A DNA stretch of 64,000 nt, taken from the NCBI RefSeq assembly GCF_011369485.1, contig NZ_VXCA01000026.1, positions 1 through 64,000 on the forward strand, given 5' to 3'. Source of the DNA: Pseudomonas atagonensis (GTDB taxonomy: Bacteria; Pseudomonadota; Gammaproteobacteria; Pseudomonadales; Pseudomonadaceae). Within the stretch, counting starts at the first letter, position 1; every line of letters starts with the position of its first letter. The notes below the pieces were generated by a model that did not search any database, had not been told where the DNA came from, and was given only the letters and a program-made list of their open reading frames with translations. Shown piece after piece: positions 8,408 to 17,027 of this stretch. The position numbers were made by a program, and so were the translations under genes.

Positions 8408-9025
8408 GTGGAAATTGCTTGCCTGGATCTTGAAGGGGTGTTGGTGCCGGAAATCTGGATCGCCTTCGCCGAAAAAACCGGAATCGAATCCCTCAAGGCC
8501 ACCACCCGGGACATTCCCGACTACGACGTGCTGATGAAGCAGCGTCTGCGCATCCTCGATGAACATGGTTTGAAGCTGTCGGATATTCAGGAAGTGATCG
8601 CCACGCTGAAGCCGCTGGACGGCGCAGTGGAGTTCGTCAACTGGCTGCGCGAGCGCTTTCAGGTGGTGATTCTGTCGGACACGTTTTATGAATTCTCCCA
8701 GCCGCTGATGCGTCAACTGGGCTTCCCGACGCTGCTTTGCCATCGCCTTATCACCGATGAAGCCGGGCGGGTGACCGGCTATCAATTGCGTCAGAAAGAC
8801 CCGAAACGTCAGTCGGTACTGGCGTTCAAGAGCCTGTATTACCGGGTGATTGCGGCCGGCGACTCGTACAACGACACGACAATGCTGGGCGAGGCGGACG
8901 CCGGGATTCTGTTCCATGCGCCGGACAACGTGATTCGCGAGTTCCCACAATTCCCTGCCGTGCACACCTTTGCCGAGTTGAAGCAGGAATTCTTGAAAGC
9001 TTCTAGTAGAGAGTTGAGTTTGTAG
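8408..9025 (+). CDS. thrH: ThrH: phosphoserine phosphatase / homoserine phosphotransferase
   Basis: A 205-residue HAD-superfamily enzyme of Pseudomonas that dephosphorylates phosphoserine and can transfer the phosphate to homoserine, linking serine and threonine biosynthesis. CLDLEGVLVPE holds the nucleophile Asp7, and ILSDTFYEF and AAGDSYNDTTML are motifs II and IV. The start is GTG 8408, with GGGAG eight bases upstream; protein similarity begins exactly there (MEIACLDLEG). A REP-type repeat lies between this gene and convergent pabB. Confidence 0.93.
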   Translation: MEIACLDLEGVLVPEIWIAFAEKTGIESLKATTRDIPDYDVLMKQRLRILDEHGLKLSDIQEVIATLKPLDGAVEFVNWLRERFQVVILSDTFYEFSQPLMRQLGFPTLLCHRLITDEAGRVTGYQLRQKDPKRQSVLAFKSLYYRVIAAGDSYNDTTMLGEADAGILFHAPDNVIREFPQFPAVHTFAELKQEFLKASSRELSL

Positions 9026-9040
9026 TCGTCTGAAAAGACG

Positions 9041-9109
9041 CCATCGCGTGCAGGCTCACTCCTACAAAGGAACGCATTCCAAATGTAGGAGTGAGCCTGC
9101 TCGCGATAG
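9041..9109. repeat. REP-type inverted repeat pair
   Basis: CGTGCAGGCTCACTCCTACA is inverted as TGTAGGAGTGAGCCTGCTCG, with a 17-bp spacer. It lies between convergent thrH and pabB. Confidence 0.85.
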
Positions 9110-9112
9110 CTT

Positions 9113-10456
9113 TTAAAGGTTCTGCAGGGTTTCCAGCAGGATCTTCACTTTAGTAATCGACTCCTGATACTCCGCCTGCCAGTCCGAATCCGCGACGATC
9201 CCGCCGCCGCCCCAGCAGCACACCTGCCCATCCTTGACCAACAGACTGCGAATGGCGATGGAGCTGTCCATTTCGCCGCGCACGTCCAGGTACAGCAACG
9301 AACCGCAATACAAGCCGCGCCGGGTCGGCTCCAGTTCGTCAATGATCTGCATCGCGCGAATCTTCGGCGCGCCGGTGATCGAGCCGCCGGGGAAGCTGCC
9401 GGCGATCAGATCCAGGGCGTCGCGATCGTCCGCCAGTTCACCCGTCACGCTGCTGACCAGGTGATGCACGTTCGGATAGCTTTCCAGGCTGAACAACTCC
9501 GGCACCCGCACCGAACCGATGCGGCAAGTGCGCCCGAGGTCGTTGCGCAGCAGGTCGACGATCATCAGGTTCTCGGCGCGATCCTTGGGGCTGGCCAGCA
9601 GTGCGGCGGCGTTCGCGGCGTCTTCGTCCGGGTTAGCGCCACGCGGGCGGGTGCCCTTGATCGGGCGGGTTTCCACCTGACGCTGGCTGACCTTGACGAA
9701 GCGCTCCGGCGACAGACTCAACACTGCGCCGCCCTCGGGCAGGCTCTGGAACCCGGAAAAAGGTGTCGGGCACGCTTCGCGCAACGCGCAATAGGCCAGC
9801 CACGGATCGCCTTCGCAGGGCGCGCGGAAACGCTGGGCGAAGTTGACCTGATAGCAGTCACCGGCCTGAATGTAGTGCTGAATGCGCTCGAAGGCCTGGC
9901 GGTAGTCGTCAGCCGAGAGATCGGCGGTCATCGGGTTGTTCAATCTGAACGGTGTCAGCGGGGGCGAGACCGCTTCAGAGAAAAGTTTGATCAGGCGTCG
10001 TCGCTGAATATCATCCACCGATGGATGAAACACCAATTGGCTGGTCGCGGTCTGGTGATCGCTGATCAGCGCCCAGTCATACAAGCCAAACCGTGCATCC
10101 GGCAGTTGCAGGTCATCTCGGGCCTGACTCGGCAAATTCTCCAGGTGCCGGCCGAAATCGTAGCTCAGGTAACCGATCAAACCGCCAGCAAACGGCAACT
10201 CGTAACCTATAGGCAAATCAGCCTCGCCCAAGCGATTCAGATTGTCGCGCAGGCGTTGCAGGAAGTGGCCACCGCTTTCGTCCGGCAACACCGCCAATTG
10301 ATCGAGCGGCCAGGCGCTGAGCAAGTCATATCGACCACGGTCGGCACTCGGCCGGCCACTGTCGAGCAGCACGGCGCCAGGAACGTGGCGGATGGCCGCG
10401 AAATAGTCGGCGGGATTGGCGCGATAGGGCAGCGGGTGTACGGAACAGGTCAACAT
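9113..10456 (-). CDS. pabB: Aminodeoxychorismate synthase component I
   Basis: A 447-residue chorismate-utilising enzyme that makes 4-amino-4-deoxychorismate for p-aminobenzoate and folate synthesis, using ammonia from PabA. The N-terminal domain (1-150) has GGLIGYLSYDFG. The catalytic domain holds PIKGTRPRG, whose Lys is the PabB-specific nucleophile, and GGSITGAPKI. The length fits PabB rather than the longer TrpE, and no tryptophan genes are nearby. It is transcribed alone. The promoter should lie between it and the palindromic repeat at 10.6 kb. Confidence 0.92.
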   Translation of the reverse strand: MLTCSVHPLPYRANPADYFAAIRHVPGAVLLDSGRPSADRGRYDLLSAWPLDQLAVLPDESGGHFLQRLRDNLNRLGEADLPIGYELPFAGGLIGYLSYDFGRHLENLPSQARDDLQLPDARFGLYDWALISDHQTATSQLVFHPSVDDIQRRRLIKLFSEAVSPPLTPFRLNNPMTADLSADDYRQAFERIQHYIQAGDCYQVNFAQRFRAPCEGDPWLAYCALREACPTPFSGFQSLPEGGAVLSLSPERFVKVSQRQVETRPIKGTRPRGANPDEDAANAAALLASPKDRAENLMIVDLLRNDLGRTCRIGSVRVPELFSLESYPNVHHLVSSVTGELADDRDALDLIAGSFPGGSITGAPKIRAMQIIDELEPTRRGLYCGSLLYLDVRGEMDSSIAIRSLLVKDGQVCCWGGGGIVADSDWQAEYQESITKVKILLETLQNL

Positions 10457-10570
10457 GGGCGGGGCAGATCGGCCATTGAGGCGGGGTGGGGATTGTAGTC
10501 CTCTGCGGGAATTGCTCCTAGAGGGGATGTCGGGGATTGGCAGATTGGCGGCAGGATCACGCGACTTGAT

Positions 10571-10676
10571 TGATCGTTCCCACGCTCTGCGTGGGAATGC
10601 ATCCCGTGACGCTCCGCGTCACAGTGGACGCGGAGCGTCCATGGCGGCGTTACCACGCGGAGCGTGGGAACGATCA
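10571..10676. repeat. Extragenic palindromic repeat, GTTCCCACGC type (copy 1 of 3)
   Basis: The ends carry ATCGTTCCCACGCTCTGCGT and the inverse ACGCGGAGCGTGGGAACGAT, with an inner pair built on GACGCTCCGCGTC. The same element is at 57787-57888 and 60105-60217. Confidence 0.85.
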
Positions 10677-10687
10677 TGAAAGGGAAG

Positions 10688-11674
10688 TCAGCCCTCGACC
10701 GCAGGAATATGCCCAAACATTTCCTGAGTAAACGCCACCCGCTCTTCAACCGACTCAGTCACCCCACGCGCCTTAAGCTCTTCCAGCCGCGCTTCTACGG
10801 CATGGGTGCGCAAGGTCAGCCCGCAGTCGTTGGCAATCTGGATATTCAGCCCCGGCCGTGCATTCAGTTCCAGAATCAGCGGGCCCTTCTCCTGATCGAG
10901 CACCATGTCTACGCCGATATACCCCAAGCCGCACAGCTCATAGCAGCCGGCGGCGAGTTTCATGAAACCGTCCCAATAGGGCAGTTGCACGCCGTCCACC
11001 GCGTTGGTGGTGTCGGGGTGTTTGGTGATGATGTTGTTCAGCCAGGTGCCGCGCAATGTCAGACCGGTCGCCAGGTCGACACCGACGCCAATGGCGCCCT
11101 GGTGCAGGTTGGCCTTGCCGCCGGACTGCCGGGTTGGCAGACGCAACATCGCCATCACCGGGTAACCCATCAGCACGATGATGCGGATATCCGGCACGCC
11201 TTCGTAGCTGATGCTTTTGAAAATCTGATCCGGAGTCACGCGGTATTCGATCAGCGCACGGTCGCGGTGGCCGCCCAGCGAATACAGGCCGGTGAGAATG
11301 CTCGAGATGTGATGCTCAAGCTCTTCGTGGGCAATGATCTTGCCCGACACCGTGCGGTAGCGGCCCTCGAAGCGGTCGGCGACGACGATGATGCCGTCGC
11401 CGCCAGCCCCCTGCGCCGGCTTGATCACGAAGTCGCTGCGCCCGCCGATGATCTCGCCGAGCTTGTCGATTTCCTTCTCGGTGGAAATCACGCCATACAG
11501 TTCCGGCACGTGAATGCCGGCCTTGATCGCGCGTTCCTTGGTGATGATCTTGTCATCGACGATCGGGTACAGGCTGCGCTTGTTGTACTTGAGCACGTAG
11601 TCGGCGTTACGCCGGTTGATACCCATGATGCCCCGCGCCTCCAGAGCCTTCCAGGTCTTCCAGAAACCGAACAT
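10688..11674 (-). CDS. RimK-like ATP-grasp ligase (alpha-L-glutamate ligase-related)
   Basis: A 328-residue ATP-grasp protein of the RimK-related class. FVIKPAQGAGGDGIIVV is the ATP-binding strand-loop and LILELNARPGLNIQ supplies the metal-binding Glu/Asn. Such enzymes join an amino acid, often glutamate, to a carboxylate on a peptide or small molecule. Its ATG overlaps the stop of the upstream membrane-protein gene by one base (TGATG), indicating translational coupling in a three-gene operon. The acceptor is unknown. It is cytoplasmic by sequence. It is distinct from ribosomal-protein S6 ligase RimK, though partnership with a retropepsin-like protease recalls the RimB-RimK pair. Confidence 0.85.
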   Translation of the reverse strand: MFGFWKTWKALEARGIMGINRRNADYVLKYNKRSLYPIVDDKIITKERAIKAGIHVPELYGVISTEKEIDKLGEIIGGRSDFVIKPAQGAGGDGIIVVADRFEGRYRTVSGKIIAHEELEHHISSILTGLYSLGGHRDRALIEYRVTPDQIFKSISYEGVPDIRIIVLMGYPVMAMLRLPTRQSGGKANLHQGAIGVGVDLATGLTLRGTWLNNIITKHPDTTNAVDGVQLPYWDGFMKLAAGCYELCGLGYIGVDMVLDQEKGPLILELNARPGLNIQIANDCGLTLRTHAVEARLEELKARGVTESVEERVAFTQEMFGHIPAVEG

Positions 11675-13209
11675 CAGGCGTCAGCCTTCTTCAGGAAAGC
11701 CTTGAAACGCACCAGTTCCGTCAGGCGGTAGCCGCGATAGCGACCCATCGCCAGCATGAAGCCGACCAGAATCAGCAGGATTGCCGGGAAGGTGAACACG
11801 AAGTACACCAGCTCAGGCACGGTCATGATCAGGTGCGCCAGGGACGCCGCGAACAACGTACCAATCGCCACTTTCATCGCATGGCTGGCACCGCGTTCTT
11901 CCCAGGTGATCGACAGGCGTTCGATGGTCATGGTCAAAATCACCATCGGGAACAGCGCCACGGACAAGCCGCGTTCCAGACCGAGTTTGTGGCTGAACAG
12001 GCTGATCGCCGCGATCAGCACCACCACGAACGTCAACACCACCGAGAGTCGCGGCAGCATTTGCAGCTTCAAGTGTTCCAGATACGAACGTAATGACAGT
12101 CCCAGCGCCGTGATCACGGTAAACAGCAAAATACCGAAGCCCAGTTGCGTTTCACGGAAGGCAAGGGCGATCAGTACCGGGGTGAACGTGCCGAGCGTCT
12201 GCAGGCCGATCAGGTTGCGCAGGATCAGGATCACCAGCACGCCAATCGGGATCATCACCATGATCATGAAGGTCTGTTGGGTCTGCAGCGGCAGGCCGTA
12301 CAGCGAGTATTCGAGGAAATTGGCGTCGGTGTTTTCGTCGGTCAGCTTGGCCAGACGAATCGCGTTCATCTCGCTGTTGTTCAGGCTGAAGGTCACGTTG
12401 GCTTTCTTGCCGCCGTCGACGGTGATCAGGTTTTCATCGCCGGTCCACCACAGCAGGCGGTCGGTCGGCAGGCCTTGCTCGCCGGTTTCCGGGTTGAAGT
12501 ACAGCCAGTCGTTGCCGTTGAAGCTGCGCAGCCACAGTTCCGGGGTTTGCGGCTGATCGGCAACGAGGCGGATGGTGTGGACTTTTTCCACTGGTACGTG
12601 GGCGATGGACAGCAGCAGTTCGACGATTTTGGCTTTGTGCGGCGTCGACGGATCGCCGGCCAGCAGCAGTTTGACGTTGTCGTCGTTGAGGTTGTTGACG
12701 CGTTTGATCGCCTCGCCAATAAAGGTTTCGACGTCGGCGGAGTGTTGACGAATCGGCGCGAGCAAGGCTTCGGCGGCGATTTTTTCCGGGCCTTCGATGG
12801 CCATGCTGTCACGGAAGGTCGGGCCTTTGATCTTGGTTTTTTCGGCGGTGTAACGCTTGGTCAGCACCAGACGGTAATAAAGGGTCTGGTTGCCCTTGGC
12901 CCGGCGTGCCGACCAGGTGACCTTGCGGTTGCCGTCGACGCGGTTCACCGCCACGCCGTAATTATTGGAAATGAAGCTTTCGTTGAGGCTGACGTAGTCG
13001 CGGCTCAGGGGCGGCACGAACATCTGGATCTTCACCGGATCCTTGGTGCTGGCGACGAACTCGACCTTGGCGTCGATGTTCCACAAGTCGTCGGTGGCGT
13101 CTTCGGTCACCGGGATGCCGAGCACGAAAATCTGATAGGCCGTAACCGAAACGCCCAGAAGCACCAGAATGGTGATCAGGATTTTCAGGTGGAAGGTTAG
13201 AGAACGCAT
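11674..13209 (-). CDS. Membrane protein with inactive transglutaminase domain and 7-TM C-terminus
   Basis: A 511-residue protein. Residues 10-28 are a signal anchor. Residues 30 to about 300 form a large non-cytoplasmic domain matching the inactive transglutaminase-like class. From about residue 315 (FMIMVMIPIGVLVILILRNL) on there are seven strongly hydrophobic segments. It lies between an exported retropepsin-like protease (5-bp gap upstream) and the RimK-like ligase (1-base overlap). This gene triplet recurs in proteobacteria and was proposed from gene context to make or trim peptide tags; no substrate is established. Some Pseudomonas annotations call these osmotic-stress tolerance (Rlo) proteins, but I cannot confirm that here. 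Confidence 0.8.
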   Translation of the reverse strand: MRSLTFHLKILITILVLLGVSVTAYQIFVLGIPVTEDATDDLWNIDAKVEFVASTKDPVKIQMFVPPLSRDYVSLNESFISNNYGVAVNRVDGNRKVTWSARRAKGNQTLYYRLVLTKRYTAEKTKIKGPTFRDSMAIEGPEKIAAEALLAPIRQHSADVETFIGEAIKRVNNLNDDNVKLLLAGDPSTPHKAKIVELLLSIAHVPVEKVHTIRLVADQPQTPELWLRSFNGNDWLYFNPETGEQGLPTDRLLWWTGDENLITVDGGKKANVTFSLNNSEMNAIRLAKLTDENTDANFLEYSLYGLPLQTQQTFMIMVMIPIGVLVILILRNLIGLQTLGTFTPVLIALAFRETQLGFGILLFTVITALGLSLRSYLEHLKLQMLPRLSVVLTFVVVLIAAISLFSHKLGLERGLSVALFPMVILTMTIERLSITWEERGASHAMKVAIGTLFAASLAHLIMTVPELVYFVFTFPAILLILVGFMLAMGRYRGYRLTELVRFKAFLKKADA

Positions 13210-13214
13210 GGAAA

Positions 13215-13751
13215 TTACTCGGCGGTATGAGCGGCGATGGTGCAGGCGGGTTTGCCGGCAGCGTATTTAAGACTGGGGTCGACCAGCGCATCGAAGCGTT
13301 TCAGCGCTTCGGAGCCAATCAAAAGCGGGTATTGGAACGCACTTCGGTCGGTCAGGTTCACTTCGATACTGCGTAAAGCCGAACCCATGCAGATATCAAG
13401 CTCGATCACCGGACGGGCGGTGTACTTCTTGCCTTCTTCCGGATCGTAATCGCCGGCGCGGCGCTTGATCTTGCTGACCCGCGCCAGCGGCCGTTCGATC
13501 GGGTGCGAATGCGCGGCGTCGATGGCCAGATAAAAGCGCACCCAGGATTCGCCGTTGCGTTTAAAGCGTTTGATGTCGCGGGCACTCAGCGACGCGGTTT
13601 TCGCGCCGGTGTCGAGTTTGGCCGCGACTTCCAGATTGATGCCATCAAGGGAGGCGTATTCGTTGAGGCCATACACGGTTTTTTCCCCCGCCGCAGCGAG
13701 GCCGGGCAGGCAAAACAGAGCAAAAAAAGTGGGAAAGGGCTTGAGTCTCAT
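13215..13751 (-). CDS. Exported retropepsin-like aspartic protease (PF05618-type)
   Basis: A 178-residue protein. ATG 13751 opens a clear signal peptide (MRLKPFPTFFALFCLPGLAA, cleavage near residue 21), which is why it was preferred over the longer frame to 13808. LDTGAKTASL (Asp47) is the catalytic motif of retropepsin-like proteases, once annotated as ATP-dependent zinc proteases. It has a single such motif, so it would act as a dimer. Its cytoplasmic relative RimB works with RimK; here the protease is predicted to be periplasmic. It is the first gene of the operon with the transglutaminase-like membrane protein and ATP-grasp ligase. Its target is unknown. Confidence 0.82.
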   Translation of the reverse strand: MRLKPFPTFFALFCLPGLAAAGEKTVYGLNEYASLDGINLEVAAKLDTGAKTASLSARDIKRFKRNGESWVRFYLAIDAAHSHPIERPLARVSKIKRRAGDYDPEEGKKYTARPVIELDICMGSALRSIEVNLTDRSAFQYPLLIGSEALKRFDALVDPSLKYAAGKPACTIAAHTAE

Positions 13752-13952
13752 AAATCCTGGTGCGCAGCGTTCCGTTGTCGGTTCAGGTCCTTGGCAATGC
13801 TTGCGCAAGCCCTGCGTGTGCCTATCAGCTTTTTATGACAAGCCGTACAAATGGCCAGCAAATGCGGGCGGCATTCTAGCACGGTGGTTTTATGGCGCCA
13901 GCGCCCGAGCGGGTCTATAACCCTTGGGGCTGTCGGAGTGGGTTATTAGACG

Positions 13953-13964
13953 ATTGTCGACAAT
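13953..13964. promoter_or_regulatory. Candidate operator of the prp GntR regulator (site 1)
   Basis: ATTGTCGACAAT is a perfect 12-bp palindrome 74 bp upstream of the regulator start. Its core recurs at 14028. The layout fits autoregulation and control of the prp operon by the GntR protein encoded next. Confidence 0.65.
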
Positions 13965-14027
13965 GTCTATTTATCCTTTGACTGATGCGGGCTAATTGGC
14001 TAGTTTTTGCCGCATTGGATTTGAAGG

Positions 14028-14037
14028 TGTCGACAAT
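14028..14037. promoter_or_regulatory. Candidate operator of the prp GntR regulator (site 2)
   Basis: TGTCGACAAT repeats ten bases of site 1 and ends one base before the ATG at 14039. Protein bound here would block transcription or translation start of the operon. Confidence 0.55.
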
Positions 14038-14038
14038 C

Positions 14039-14764
14039 ATGCTGGATCAACTCGATCCCCCGGTCATCAGCGGCGACGATTCCGAGACGCTCTCGGAAAA
14101 CGTCTTCCGGCGCATTCAGGCCGCCATCGTCAAAGGCGAGATCGCCCCGGGCAGCAAGATCTCCGAGCCGGAACTGGCGCGCACCTACGGCATCAGCCGT
14201 GGGCCGCTGCGCGAAGCCATCCATCGCCTGGAAGGCCAGCGCCTGTTGGTGCGCGTGCCGCACGTCGGCGCGCGAGTGGTCTCGCTAAGCCACGCCGAAT
14301 TGCTCGAACTCTACGAAATCCGCGAATCCCTCGAAGGCATGGCCTGCCGTCTGGCGGCTGAGCGCATGAGCGTCGAGGAAATCGACGAACTGCGCCGGGT
14401 GCTGGAAACCCACGAGCGCGACGCCGCGTTTCAGGCCGGCGTTGGCTATTACCAGCAGGAAGGCGATTTCGACTTTCACTACCGGATCATCCAGGGCAGC
14501 GGCAATCGCACGCTCACGCAGATGCTCTGCGGTGAGCTGTATCAACTGGTGCGCATGTACCGCATCCAGTTTTCCACCACGCCGAATCGCCCGCGTCAGG
14601 CTTTTGCCGAACACCACCGCATTCTCGATGCCATCGCCGACCGTGACGGCGAGCTCGCGGAATTGCTGATGCGCCGTCACATCGGCGCCTCGAAACGCAA
14701 CATCGCTCGTCATTACCAGGACGGCGCCCCCAATAAGACAGCCACTGAACGAGGTGAGTCATGA
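14039..14764 (+). CDS. prpR: GntR/FCD-family regulator of the propionate (prp) operon
   Basis: A 241-residue FCD-subfamily GntR regulator. Residues 20-80 form the winged helix (ISEPELARTYGISRGPLREA). Residues 95-225 form the helical effector domain with the metal-binding Asp/His pattern (DFDFHYRI, HHRILDAI, HIGASKRNI). ATG 14039 was chosen over the open frame from 13985 because the N-terminus matches relatives and the palindromic sites then lie upstream. Its last codons overlap prpB by 4 bp (ATGA), so it is co-transcribed with the operon it controls. In pseudomonads this protein replaces the sigma-54-type PrpR of enterics. 2-Methylcitrate is the likely effector, from family knowledge. Confidence 0.88.
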   Translation: MLDQLDPPVISGDDSETLSENVFRRIQAAIVKGEIAPGSKISEPELARTYGISRGPLREAIHRLEGQRLLVRVPHVGARVVSLSHAELLELYEIRESLEGMACRLAAERMSVEEIDELRRVLETHERDAAFQAGVGYYQQEGDFDFHYRIIQGSGNRTLTQMLCGELYQLVRMYRIQFSTTPNRPRQAFAEHHRILDAIADRDGELAELLMRRHIGASKRNIARHYQDGAPNKTATERGES

Positions 14765-15651
14765 GTTCCAACCCGAACACTCCCGGCCAGCGTTTCCGCG
14801 ACGCGGTCGCCAGCGAGCATCCATTGCAAGTGGTCGGCGCGATCAACGCCAACCACGCGCTGCTGGCCAAACGCGCCGGTTTCAAGGCGATTTACCTGTC
14901 CGGTGGCGGGGTGGCCGCAGGTTCCCTCGGCGTGCCGGACCTGGGCATCACCGGGCTGGACGATGTGCTGACCGACGTGCGCCGCATCACTGACGTCTGC
15001 GACCTGCCGCTGTTGGTGGATGTCGATACCGGTTTCGGCTCCTCGGCGTTCAACGTCGCGCGCACCGTCAAGTCGATGATCAAGTTCGGCGCAGCGGCGA
15101 TTCATATCGAAGATCAGGTCGGCGCCAAGCGCTGCGGTCATCGCCCGAATAAAGAGATCGTCAGCCAGCAGGAAATGGTCGACCGCATCAAGGCCGCCGT
15201 CGATGCCCGCACCGACGACAGCTTCGTGATCATGGCGCGCACCGACGCGCTGGCGGTGGAAGGTCTGGAATCGGCACTGGATCGCGCCGCCGCGTGCATC
15301 GAGGCCGGCGCCGACATGATTTTCCCGGAAGCCATCACTGAGCTGGAAATGTACAAGCTGTTCGCCAACCGCGTGAAAGCACCGATCCTGGCCAACATCA
15401 CCGAGTTCGGTTCGACGCCGCTGTACACCACCGAGCAACTGGCCGGCGCTGACGTGTCGCTGGTGCTTTATCCGCTGTCGGCGTTCCGTGCGATGAACAA
15501 GGCTGCGGAAAACGTCTACACCGCGATCCGCCGCGACGGCACCCAGCAAAATGTCATCGACACCATGCAGACTCGCATGGAGCTCTACGATCGCATCGAT
15601 TACCACACCTTCGAGCAGAAGCTCGACGCGTTGTTTGCGGCGAAGAAGTAA
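14761..15651 (+). CDS. prpB: 2-Methylisocitrate lyase
   Basis: A 296-residue member of the isocitrate lyase/PEP mutase family. It splits 2-methylisocitrate into pyruvate and succinate, the last step of the methylcitrate cycle for propionate. KRCGH (residues 123-127, catalytic Cys125) is the diagnostic motif; VDVDTGFG and IHIEDQVGAK line the metal site. The length is normal. The start overlaps the regulator stop by 4 bp, and prpC follows after 43 bp. Confidence 0.95.
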   Translation: MSSNPNTPGQRFRDAVASEHPLQVVGAINANHALLAKRAGFKAIYLSGGGVAAGSLGVPDLGITGLDDVLTDVRRITDVCDLPLLVDVDTGFGSSAFNVARTVKSMIKFGAAAIHIEDQVGAKRCGHRPNKEIVSQQEMVDRIKAAVDARTDDSFVIMARTDALAVEGLESALDRAAACIEAGADMIFPEAITELEMYKLFANRVKAPILANITEFGSTPLYTTEQLAGADVSLVLYPLSAFRAMNKAAENVYTAIRRDGTQQNVIDTMQTRMELYDRIDYHTFEQKLDALFAAKK

Positions 15652-15694
15652 GCCGCAACCGTACTCCCTAACAAATTCAAGATTGGAGACAACA

Positions 15695-16822
15695 ATGGCT
15701 GAAGCAAAAGTACTCAGTGGCGCCGGGCTCCGGGGCCAGGTTGCCGGGCAAACCGCACTGTCCACCGTGGGCCAGGCCGGTGCCGGGCTGACCTATCGCG
15801 GCTACGACGTGCGCGAACTGGCGGCAGACGCACAGTTTGAAGAAGTGGCATACCTGCTGCTCTACGGCGAACTGCCGAGCAAGGCACAACTCGCCGACTA
15901 TCAAGGCAAACTCAGCAAGCTGCGCGACCTGCCACAAGCGCTGAAAGAAGTGCTCGAACGCATCCCCGCCGACGCCCACCCGATGGACGTGATGCGCACC
16001 GGTTGCTCGTTCCTGGGCAACATCGAGCCGGAGAAAGATTTCTCCGAGCAACACGACAAGACCGACCGCCTGCTGGCCGCGTTCCCGGCGATCATGTGCT
16101 ACTGGTATCGCTTCAGCCACGACGGCAAACGCATCAATTGTGTAAGCGACGAGCCAACCATCGGCGGCCACTTCCTGCACCTGCTGCACGACAAGAAGCC
16201 GAGCGAGCTGCACGTCAAAGTGATGAACGTGTCGCTGATCCTCTACGCCGAGCACGAGTTCAACGCCTCGACCTTCACCGCTCGCGTGTGCGCTTCGACC
16301 CTGTCCGACCTGTATTCCTGCGTCACCGCAGCCATCGGCTCGCTGCGCGGCCCGCTGCACGGTGGCGCCAACGAAGCGGCGATGGAAATGATCGAGCGCT
16401 TCTCGTCGCCGGAAGAGGCGATCAAAGGCACCCTCGGCATGCTCGAGCGCAAAGACAAGATCATGGGCTTCGGCCACGCGATCTATAAGGACAGCGATCC
16501 ACGTAACGAAGTGATCAAGGGCTGGGCGAAAAAACTCGCTGACGAAGTCGGTGACAAGGTGCTGTTCCCGGTTTCGGAAGCCATCGACAAAACCATGTGG
16601 GAACAGAAAAAACTGTTCCCCAACGCCGACTTCTACCATGCCTCGGCGTACCACTTCATGGGCATCCCGACCAAGCTGTTCACGCCGATCTTCGTCTGTT
16701 CGCGCCTGACCGGCTGGGCCGCGCACGTGTTCGAACAGCGCGCCAACAACCGCATCATTCGTCCAAGCGCCGAGTACACCGGCGTCGAACAGCGCAAGTT
16801 CGTGCCAATCGAACGTCGCTGA
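15695..16822 (+). CDS. prpC: 2-Methylcitrate synthase
   Basis: A 375-residue citrate synthase-family enzyme that condenses propionyl-CoA with oxaloacetate to 2-methylcitrate. GPLHGGANE and GFGHAIYK carry the catalytic His residues and the region DFYHASAYH the catalytic Asp. The short length and its place after prpB separate it from the hexameric GltA. ATG 15695 follows a good GGAGA ribosome-binding site. A REP-type repeat lies in the 205-bp gap to acnD. Confidence 0.95.
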   Translation: MAEAKVLSGAGLRGQVAGQTALSTVGQAGAGLTYRGYDVRELAADAQFEEVAYLLLYGELPSKAQLADYQGKLSKLRDLPQALKEVLERIPADAHPMDVMRTGCSFLGNIEPEKDFSEQHDKTDRLLAAFPAIMCYWYRFSHDGKRINCVSDEPTIGGHFLHLLHDKKPSELHVKVMNVSLILYAEHEFNASTFTARVCASTLSDLYSCVTAAIGSLRGPLHGGANEAAMEMIERFSSPEEAIKGTLGMLERKDKIMGFGHAIYKDSDPRNEVIKGWAKKLADEVGDKVLFPVSEAIDKTMWEQKKLFPNADFYHASAYHFMGIPTKLFTPIFVCSRLTGWAAHVFEQRANNRIIRPSAEYTGVEQRKFVPIERR

Positions 16823-16867
16823 ATGGTGAAGCTGCCACACAGGTAACTGGATAAACCGGAAACCCTA

Positions 16868-16954
16868 GTGGGAGGGGGCTTGCTCCCGAAAGCGGTGTAT
16901 CAATCGACACGTCATTGACTGACACACCGTATTCGGGAACAAGCCCCCTCCCAC
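16868..16954. repeat. REP-type inverted repeat pair inside the prp operon
   Basis: GTGGGAGGGGGCTTGCTCCC at the left end is inverted as GGGAACAAGCCCCCTCCCAC at the right, with an inner GGTGT/ACACC pair. It is located between prpC and acnD. Confidence 0.85.
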
Positions 16955-17027
16955 AGTTGACCGAGTTGAATCCAGTACTGGTGCAACGCTTGCCTTTTGT
17001 AATTACCGTGACCCGAGTCCTGACCCG

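Noticed and set aside
10664..11731. A 355-codon plus-strand frame opposite the RimK-like gene
   Set aside because: It is the antisense shadow of an ATP-grasp gene whose motifs are intact.
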